Assembly: GCF_000003605.2 (NCBI RefSeq) | Contig: NW_003157233.1 | Location: 62,261 to 74,878, forward strand | Length of the DNA stretch: 12,618 nucleotides | Origin: Saccoglossus kowalevskii | Lineage: Eukaryota > Hemichordata > Enteropneusta > Harrimaniidae | Direction: 5' to 3' | Shown here: positions 9,901-12,618 of the stretch, in pieces | Numbering within the stretch: the stretch's first letter is position 1 | Layout: each line of letters begins with the position of its first letter | The notes under the pieces: generated by a model | The model's database searches: none | Seen by the model: the letters and a program-made list of their open reading frames with translations, nothing else | What the model was told of the DNA's origin: nothing | Made by a program: the position numbers and the translations under genes

Positions 9901-12044
9901 CATTTTGTTTTAATGAATGTGGTTCTAGTGCCATATCTCTGACTTGCTGTGACTGATTATGTTTAAATTTTAAATATTCATTATATATCATGTCATAGAT
10001 ATATACAGATATACTGGTTTGACGATTCTATTAAAAATGGCCAAATGGCTGTTTATAGATGGATTTTGTTCAAACTTGGTATATACGTTGGACATTATAG
10101 GACCTTGATGCACAGCATTTTGTTTTTCAGATAAGATTCAAAATGGCCACTGGCGGCCATTTTGTTTTAATGAATGTGGTTCTAGTGCCATATCTCTGAA
10201 TTGCTGTGACTGATTATGTTCAAATTTAAATAATCAATATACATCATGTCATCATGTCATGTTTTTAGATCAGATTTAGATTTTGTTTTAATGAATTGGC
10301 TTCTAGAGCCATATCTCTGACATGCTTTGACTGACTATGTTCAAATTTTATATATTCATTATACATGTATTCAAAATGGCTGATTTTGTTTTAATTAATG
10401 CTGTTCCAGAGCAATATCTCTCAATACTCGTTTGACGATCAGATACAAATGTCAATCATTTAAATGTTAAACATCATAATCATATTCCTGACATGTTTAT
10501 ATTCCAGCTATATTACTATAAACAAAACTATATATCTTAAATTTGATAACTAACGGGGACTGTGTCATGCATGGCGTGTTTTAGCTGGGATTGATTTTCG
10601 CAGAACAGACTTTTGGGGTGTTTTGTTTGGAATTTATATTCACTAATCTTTGATGAGTTGAATGTAAAATATAGGAAATAAGGTGTTTTCGCTAGATTTT
10701 ATTTTCACTGAATCATTCCATCAGCGAAAACAGCGTAAATAAATTTCAAGCGAAAAGTATTTTACAGTAATGATGTATAATTATATTCTGAAGAACTTTC
10801 TTGAGTTAACAAAACTTTTTTCTTTCTATTTTTTTATCTGTGTACATATAATATATAATCATAAACGTGATTTCTCTCAACTCTAGTGTATATGCTACAT
10901 TTTATAAATGAAATAAATCCAAATTCATGATCAAAAGCAATTTTACCTCAGAGTGGTGTCAGATTAAAAGGATTACATGGAAATATATTGAACCGAGTTT
11001 GACTGAGCTAAACTAGATTCAAGTGAGTTAAATTTCACATAAATGTTCTGTTGTCTTGAGCTATACTGTCTTCTGACCATAGCGCCACGTATTTATTCTA
11101 TTCAGACGAATGACGCTCTTGTAGCCCCGCTGTTGAGACTGAAGGACAACAACTGTCATATTGAAGAGAGCGAGAGGGTTTTAAAGAAACATCAGAAATA
11201 TAGCGAACTTATAATCCTCTACCAGAAGAAAGGACTCCACAGGAAAGGTATCTAATTTGTTCAATGCTCTTGACACTGTATGTTATGTACCTTTTGTTGC
11301 CGGTAATTGCATGTAAAGATTGTATAGGTAGAAGCTCATGTGACGAAAGATTTTGTATTTTGACGAATGATTGGTTGAAATTTTGCCACATAACTAATGT
11401 TACATTATCAGTTTTTGGAACTAGATTTTGCTAATTTGGAAGTATGTTTCAAATTCATAGTTATTCCAAAAAAAAAAACATTCACTTGGTTGCATGATAT
11501 TCACTAGTTTTTAAATTCACTGGTTTGTAAAAAAAAAAATGTAACATCTTATCAACCAACCAAGAATTTTTTTTTTATATGCATTTTTCAATTGCATGCA
11601 ATGATATGATACATATAGTGCATTGTCATGGCAACTATATTCAATGTTTGAGACTACCGAACAGGGCTGTGTGACCATCTTTCTATCACCAAGGCATTAT
11701 GCAAATTTGATATGTTACCAACCAGACTCGGTTTAACACAAGCACCTGCCAAGCTTATCCAAAGTTTTTAGTCATATCTACCAGTGAGTGAATCTTGACC
11801 AATGGCTTTGGCCTCCACATTTGGTGTTTGGGTCCCAGGTAGAATTTTAACTTGGGTACCGGTATATTACGTTGTTTTCACAGCATTGGATTTATTACTG
11901 AGACAATCACAGAAACCCAACAGTCCACTTAAAGGACATGACAGGACAGTGCAATATTTACAACATCTAGGTAGTGACCACTTTGATCTTATCTCTGACT
12001 TTGCATTGTGGGTACTGAAAGCCTATCCCGAAGATGGGTTAAAG
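837..12044 (+). CDS. VPS39: VPS39 (Vam6/Vps39-like, HOPS complex subunit), partial gene, 12 internal exons
   Basis: VPS39 is a core subunit of HOPS, the tether that docks late endosomes, autophagosomes and lysosomes before SNARE-driven fusion. Its N-terminal half contacts a Rab (Ypt7/Rab7 in yeast, Rab2 in animals) and its C-terminal half joins Vps11. Exons: 837-901, 1325-1435, 1935-2029, 2979-3089, 3392-3484, 3899-4076, 4242-4362, 5583-5700, 6998-7127, 8705-8985, 11106-11247, 11884-12044. All junctions are GT-AG, and the phases of the eleven introns between these exons are 1,1,0,0,0,1,2,0,1,0,1. The joined frame is 535 codons with no stop. Hallmarks shared with the vertebrate protein include VGTKQGHLL, VPDVPKSM, KELFPTGKQLEP, PRYVEIRT, DTTLLKCYL and RTVQYLQHLG. 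Codons 1-270 form the CNH propeller; about 425-535 are the Vps39_1 region. The paralogue TGFBRAP1/VPS3 is a poorer match. The start codon and the C-terminal zinc-binding domain are outside the window. Family and frame are seen directly; function is from the family. Confidence 0.96.
902..1324 (+). other. VPS39 intron 902-1324
   Basis: GT-AG phase 1 intron of 423 bases. The translated frame that is open from 1234 is partly intronic; only the part from 1325 is exon. I see no repeat or RNA gene in it. Confidence 0.85.
1325..1435 (+). CDS. VPS39: VPS39 exon, CNH propeller
   Basis: The acceptor is ctttag ending at 1324 and the donor is gtaagt at 1436. G901 plus GC make the junction glycine. The peptide reads DERFAVNLLRSNKSFAKK, then PIQQLTCVPEFQILISLS, which aligns with human NRFEVTLEKSNKNFSKK and QFKILVSLL. 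It forms window residues 22-58 of the CNH domain. It leaves in phase 1 (G1435). Confidence 0.95.
1501..1713 (-). mobile_element. MITE-like inverted-repeat element, copy 2 (complete, reverse orientation)
   Basis: Opens TACTGTAGAATACTTTATTT and closes AAATAAAGTATTCCACAGTA, which are near-perfect inverted repeats of each other. Internal landmarks of the other copies appear as reverse complements (for example ATCCAGCGAATATAC and AAAATCAGTGAAAATAAATT). It is about 213 bases, flanked by TA on each side, and shows at least six GCGAAAATAA-type motifs in both orientations. It lies in the 1436-1934 intron. Confidence 0.85.
1935..2029 (+). CDS. VPS39: VPS39 exon, CNH propeller
   Basis: The acceptor is gccag ending at 1934, preceded by a T-rich tract; the donor is gtaaat at 2030. 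The junction codon G|AC is Asp. The peptide contains DNVISVHDLTGYSHIT and RGATLFAVDLQ, matching human NNIYVHDLLTFQQIT and KGASLFTCDLQ. It forms window residues 59-90 and exits in phase 0 after CAG. Confidence 0.95.
2030..2978 (+). other. VPS39 intron 2030-2978
   Basis: GT-AG phase 0 intron of about 950 bases, AT-rich with A runs (about 2290-2300) and T runs. No coding exon, transposon end or structured RNA was recognised. Confidence 0.8.
2979..3089 (+). CDS. VPS39: VPS39 exon, CNH propeller
   Basis: The acceptor is tttttcag ending at 2978; the donor gttagt at 3090 has T at +3. The exon is 37 whole codons. The second half, LRMCVAVKRKLQLFYW then NRDFHELQ, is almost identical to vertebrate VPS39. 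The first dozen residues (KEKSLSGGCTYK) are a divergent inter-strand loop, about four residues longer than the human HTETGEEV segment as I recall it. They form window residues 91-127. Confidence 0.95.
3114..3356 (+). mobile_element. MITE-like inverted-repeat element, copy 3 (with internal insertion)
   Basis: Starts TACTGTAAAATACTTTATTT and follows the family landmarks. An extra stretch of about 50 bases sits between AAGTTGAA and ATATAGGAAA (about 3222-3272) and includes GTATACTGTATAC. The 3' end stops at AAATAAAGTATA, without the terminal TTTTACAGTA. It fills most of the 3090-3391 intron and ends about 35 bases before the exon at 3392. Confidence 0.82.
3392..3484 (+). CDS. VPS39: VPS39 exon, CNH propeller
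   Basis: The acceptor is ccttttcag ending at 3391; the donor is gtaagt at 3485. The exon is 31 whole codons, with VPDVPKSMSWC and SLCVGFKRDYFLIK corresponding to human VPDVPKSMAWC and SICVGFKRDYYLIR. The start at 3392 is fixed by the frame and by the preceding exon ending in HELQ. An inverted-repeat element ends only about 35 bases upstream. Window residues 128-158. Confidence 0.96.
3485..3898 (+). other. VPS39 intron 3485-3898
   Basis: GT-AG phase 0 intron of 414 bases. Two loosely similar stretches with a GGGTGYAT core (about 3635-3655 and 3754-3770) are present, but they are too short to call a repeat. Nothing else was recognised. Confidence 0.8.
3899..4076 (+). CDS. VPS39: VPS39 exon, CNH propeller
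   Basis: The acceptor is cactag ending at 3898 (weak pyrimidine tract, TAG type); the donor is gtgagt at 4077. It encodes KELFPTGKQLEP, the diagnostic VPS39 motif, then LAEDKLALGRDEMSIFID and TQKYALTWNDIPI, aligning with human LADGKVAVGQDD and TQKCALNWTDIPV. Leaves in phase 1 with G4076. Window residues 159-217 plus a split Glu. Confidence 0.96.
4242..4362 (+). CDS. VPS39: VPS39 exon, CNH propeller, most conserved block
   Basis: The acceptor is tttgcag ending at 4241; the donor gtacgg at 4363 departs from consensus at +4/+5. The peptide includes PYMIAVLPRYVEIRT, EPRLLVQSIDLQ and KPRFITLG, nearly identical to human IIAVLPRYVEIRT, EPRLLVQSIELQ and RPRFIT. It ends with AG of a serine codon completed by T5583. 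Without splicing the frame reads on only briefly into the intron, to a stop near 4408. Window residues 218-257. Confidence 0.96.
4363..5582 (+). other. VPS39 intron 4363-5582
   Basis: GT-AG phase 2 intron of 1220 bases. It holds a CGGGGACT box near 4486 and a diverged member of the GGCCATTTTG repeat family (about 4799-4955), both shared with the 9.6-10.6 kb element, and long T runs at 5169-5195. No coding exon was recognised between 4363 and 5582. Confidence 0.8.
4799..4955. repeat. Diverged member of the GGCCATTTTG repeat family
   Basis: Contains TCTGACTTGGCCAATTTACG then GGCCATTTTGTTTTGAAGAA, GACTGATTGCAATCAAATTT, a CACATGTCACATATATTGAC box and TCAAGTTCAGTTTTAGAATG, in the same order and orientation as the 9.4 kb fragment. 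A CGGGGACTATGTCAT box lies about 310 bases upstream (4486). It may be the remnant of one element. Confidence 0.6.
5583..5700 (+). CDS. VPS39: VPS39 exon, end of CNH propeller
   Basis: The acceptor is tttttttcag ending at 5582; the donor is gtaggt at 5701. The peptide HVYIASSHFVWRLVPVPI then LLQDKQFELALHLA matches human IIYVASNHFVWRLIPVPM and LLQDKQFELALQLA. It closes the propeller and begins the helical linker. A second possible donor (gtatgc, four bases later at 5705) would put the next exon out of frame, so the end at 5700 is preferred. Window residues 258-297. Confidence 0.95.
6832..6878. repeat. Perfect 18-bp inverted repeat
   Basis: ATTAGATGCTGTATATTT (6832-6849) is the exact reverse complement of AAATATACAGCATCTAAT (6861-6878), with an 11-base AT-rich spacer. 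It could form a cruciform or RNA hairpin in the intron. Confidence 0.9.
6889..6910. repeat. AAAT microsatellite
   Basis: About five TAAA/AAAT units in a row, immediately 3' of the perfect palindrome. Confidence 0.85.
6998..7127 (+). CDS. VPS39: VPS39 exon, start of alpha-helical region
   Basis: The acceptor is actccag ending at 6997; the donor gtacat at 7128 is weak at +4 to +6. It encodes DMTDEVEADKQRRIQHIQ then NLYAFDLFSQHRFEESMQIF and GKLGT, aligning with human IHHIKNLYAFNLFCQKRFDESMQVF and KLGT. This is the helical segment that links propeller and solenoid. It exits in phase 1 (G7127). Window residues 298-340. Confidence 0.95.
7474..7598. repeat. Long imperfect palindrome
   Basis: The left arm (about 7474-7522) has AGTTATTACGAGGATACCTC then AAAGTATGCACTCGGACAG. 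The right arm (about 7550-7598) has CTGTCTTCGTACATACTTTG then AGGTATATTCGTAATAACC. They pair over roughly 42 positions with about 7-9 mismatches around a loop of about 27 bases. This is probably a small foldback/MITE remnant. No flanking duplication was identified. Confidence 0.8.
7845..7870. repeat. TGTC microsatellite
   Basis: Six and a half uninterrupted TGTC units (26 bases) in the 7128-8704 intron. Confidence 0.92.
8216..8417 (+). mobile_element. MITE-like inverted-repeat element, copy 4 (complete)
   Basis: About 202 bases running from TACTGTAAAATACTT to AAATAAAGTATTTTACAGTA. It is the best full-length forward copy: left end, TGTATGGAATTTATTTTCAC, GAGTTGAATGTAAAATATAG, TATTCGCTGGATTTTATT, TCATTCCTTCAGCGAAAAT and a terminal inverted repeat. 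TA on both sides fits a TA target-site duplication, as made by Tc1/mariner-type transposases (family-level inference). Confidence 0.87.
8705..8985 (+). CDS. VPS39: VPS39 exon, largest in window; solenoid and start of Vps39_1 domain
   Basis: The acceptor is cttacag ending at 8704; the donor is gtaagt at 8986. At 281 bases it is the largest exon here. It encodes VIGLFPDLLPQDYRNQLEYP, LSGSELEKGLLGLIEYLT, a variable stretch (about window residues 390-410), then TTIRSKKQLSQIVDTTLLKC. Human VPS39 has the same order, with the same variable stretch before TIKSKKKLLQIIDTTLLKC. The end begins the Vps39_1 family region. Window residues 341-434. Confidence 0.96.
9342..9492. repeat. Diverged member of the GGCCATTTTG repeat family
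   Basis: Shares the order TTTGTTTTTCAGAT, ATTCAAAATG, CCATATCTCTGACATG, TTGACTGACTGCAATCAAA and a CATCATGTCA box with the 9.6-10.5 kb tandem units. No clear ends. Confidence 0.6.
9575..9593 (+). mobile_element. MITE copy 5, left end, separated by a nested insertion
   Basis: TACTGTAGAATACTTTATT is the family's left terminus and is cut off exactly where AGTCCCCG begins at 9594. The remainder of the same element resumes at about 10577 with TTTTAGCTGG, the sequence that follows this left end in intact copies. Confidence 0.78.
9594..10576. mobile_element. Nested repeat element with CGGGGACT termini
   Basis: It begins AGTCCCCG (9594-9601), which pairs with CGGGGACT at 9617-9624 as a local hairpin and with CGGGGACT at 10554-10561 as a candidate terminal inverted repeat. 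The right boundary is uncertain, because about 15 further bases (GTGTCATGCATGGCG) precede the resumed MITE; CGGGGACTATGTCAT near 4486 suggests TGTCAT belongs to the element. The interior is made of diverged tandem units with GGCCATTTTG palindromes and no recognisable protein. It is a non-autonomous or satellite-like element of unknown family. Confidence 0.65.
9789..10260. repeat. Tandem duplication, about 258-bp unit
   Basis: GGCTGTTTACAGATGGATTT starts at 9789 and recurs, with one change, at about 10047. The shared order is CAAACTTGGTATATACG, GGACCTTGATGCACA, TTTGTTTTTCAGATAAGATT, AAAATGGCC, GGCCATTTTGTTTTAATGAA, GCCATATCTCTGA and GTGACTGATTATGTT. Third and fourth, shorter partial units resume at about 10282 and 10384 (TTTGTTTTAATKAAT...CTCT). 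Confidence 0.85.
10577..10769 (+). mobile_element. MITE copy 5, body and right end
   Basis: Begins GTGTTTTAGCTGGGATTGAT, follows every internal landmark (GGAATTTATATTCACTAA, GATGAGTTGAATGTAAAATA, TTTCGCTAGATTTTATTTTC, TCATTCCATCAGCG) and ends AAAAGTATTTTACAGTA. Only its extreme left end is missing here, and that is found at 9575-9593. Confidence 0.83.
11106..11247 (+). CDS. VPS39: VPS39 exon, Vps39_1 domain
   Basis: The acceptor is ctattcag ending at 11105; the donor gtatct at 11248 is weak beyond +3. It encodes TNDALVAPLLRLKDNNCHIE, ESERVLKK and KYSELIILYQKKGLHRK, aligning with human TNVALVAPLLRLENNHCHIE, ESEHVLKK and KYSELIILYEKKGLHEK. It follows the longest intron (2.1 kb, repeat-rich) and exits in phase 1 with G11247. 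Window residues 435-481. Confidence 0.96.
11248..11883 (+). other. VPS39 intron 11248-11883
   Basis: GT-AG phase 1 intron of 636 bases with A and T homopolymer runs (about 11468-11480, 11529-11540, 11569-11577). No repeat family or RNA gene was recognised. Confidence 0.82.
11884..12044 (+). CDS. VPS39: VPS39 exon (last in window), Vps39_1 domain
   Basis: The acceptor is gttttcacag ending at 11883; the donor is gtaagg at 12045. G11247 plus CA give the junction Ala. The peptide ALDLLLRQSQKPNSPLKGHD then RTVQYLQHLG and ALWVLKAYPEDGLK aligns with human KANSPLKGHERTVQYLQHLG and VWVLRDFPEDGLK. It exits in phase 0. The next expected exon (human IFTEDLPEVE onward) is not found in 12045-12618. Window residues 482-535. 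Confidence 0.96.
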
Positions 12045-12618
12045 GTAAGGGTATTTGCATAATTTAATTGCTTTTTATTTCAGTAAGACTTATTTTCACT
12101 CAAAACCCTAATTTTGGGTTAACAGACAATTTATTTGTGATAAATAAATTGCAAAACATTTGGAAAAAGGTATTTTTATGAGTTTTTGCTTATTTGTTTG
12201 TTGAATGAGAGTAGTGAAATGACAGTATTCAGCAGTACAACAATTACATATTTGTGTTTATACATAGACCCTCTTTAGAGGGTCTATGGTTTATATTACT
12301 TGAAATATTAGACGTATTTATGTTTGTATTATAAATATATGCTTGTCTAAATTTATTATTAATTCTTCATAAAAGCTCATTACTGTCCAATATTTTAAAG
12401 TAAGACAAGACCCTCTAAGAAAAAAAACTTACCTTGTGGATTTTTTTAGTGAAATCCAGGGGTCACAAACATAAACACAGTGATGGCTGACTTCCTGTGA
12501 AGTGTGTTAGTGTAGTGCTCTACAATAAGTGCATTTTTTACACTTACATAACTGTTCTTATCCAAATGGACTAGTGCTATAGTTACATGAATATATGTTA
12601 CTTCAAGTCAGAAGTTTT
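12045..12618 (+). other. VPS39 intron, 5' part, running off the window
   Basis: Noncoding sequence after the donor at 12045. It holds a 12-bp hairpin (12263-12288) and an inverted copy of part of it at 12408-12417. No frame matching the next VPS39 exon was found. Confidence 0.78.
12263..12288. repeat. Perfect 12-bp hairpin
   Basis: CATAGACCCTCT (12263-12274) pairs exactly with AGAGGGTCTATG (12277-12288) across a 2-base spacer. AGACCCTCTA at 12408-12417 is an exact inverted copy of TAGAGGGTCT (12276-12285), which might mark the ends of a roughly 140-bp element. Confidence 0.85.

Larger units (their letters stand above)
8986..11105 (+). other. VPS39 intron 8986-11105, repeat-rich
   Basis: The longest intron here (2120 bases, phase 0). 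About half is repeat: a diverged GGCCATTTTG-family fragment (9342-9492), then a MITE split by a nested CGGGGACT element (9575-10769). An 81-codon open frame at 9631-9876 lies wholly inside the repeat and has no recognisable protein family. Confidence 0.82.

Noticed and set aside
11209-11391. Minus-strand open frame of 60 codons
   Set aside because: Overlaps the end of the VPS39 exon at 11106-11247 antisense and continues into intron; no similarity seen.
11802-11883. Methionine-led start at 11802 for the last exon
   Set aside because: The residues before 11884 do not match VPS39. A strong cacag acceptor at 11883 and the phase 1 junction with 11247 explain the exon better.

Overview
The window is a piece of animal nuclear DNA and contains the middle of one protein-coding gene on the + strand: the orthologue of VPS39 (Vam6/Vps39-like), a subunit of the HOPS tethering complex that acts at late endosomes and lysosomes. 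I recognise twelve consecutive coding exons between 837 and 12044. Joined in frame through GT-AG introns they give 535 codons with no stop or frameshift. They correspond roughly to residues 26 to 530 of the roughly 880-residue human protein, which I compared from memory. The first exon (start codon, about 25 residues) lies upstream of the window and the C-terminal 40 percent lies downstream. No promoter, 5' UTR, stop codon, poly(A) signal or other gene was found.

Layout: 1-836 is the end of an upstream intron. Exons at 837, 1325, 1935, 2979, 3392, 3899, 4242 and 5583 encode the N-terminal CNH (citron homology) beta-propeller. Exons at 6998 and 8705 encode the linker and the start of the alpha-solenoid. 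Exons at 11106 and 11884 encode the Vps39_1 region. The window ends inside the following intron. Introns run from about 0.3 to 2.1 kb and are AT-rich, with many homopolymer A/T runs.

The introns hold the less ordinary content. (1) A roughly 200-bp non-autonomous inverted-repeat element (MITE) is present five times, in both orientations. Its ends read CTGTAAAATACTTTATTTT, it is flanked by TA, and its interior iterates a GCGAAAATAAA motif. (2) A second repeat family, marked by CGGGGACT ends and GGCCATTTTG palindromes, includes an internal 258-bp tandem duplication. One copy (about 9594-10576) appears to have inserted into a copy of the MITE, splitting it in two, which gives a relative age. (3) There are several palindromes: a long one at 7474-7598, a perfect 18-bp one at 6832-6878 and a hairpin at 12263-12288.

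Organism: multi-exon structure with kilobase AT-rich introns, very strong similarity to vertebrate VPS39 and abundant unfamiliar MITEs suggest an invertebrate metazoan. I would guess a non-vertebrate deuterostome (hemichordate or amphioxus-like) or a lophotrochozoan, but I cannot fix the species. I see no evidence of a previously undescribed biological system. The best leads are the repeat families and how they sit relative to splice sites.
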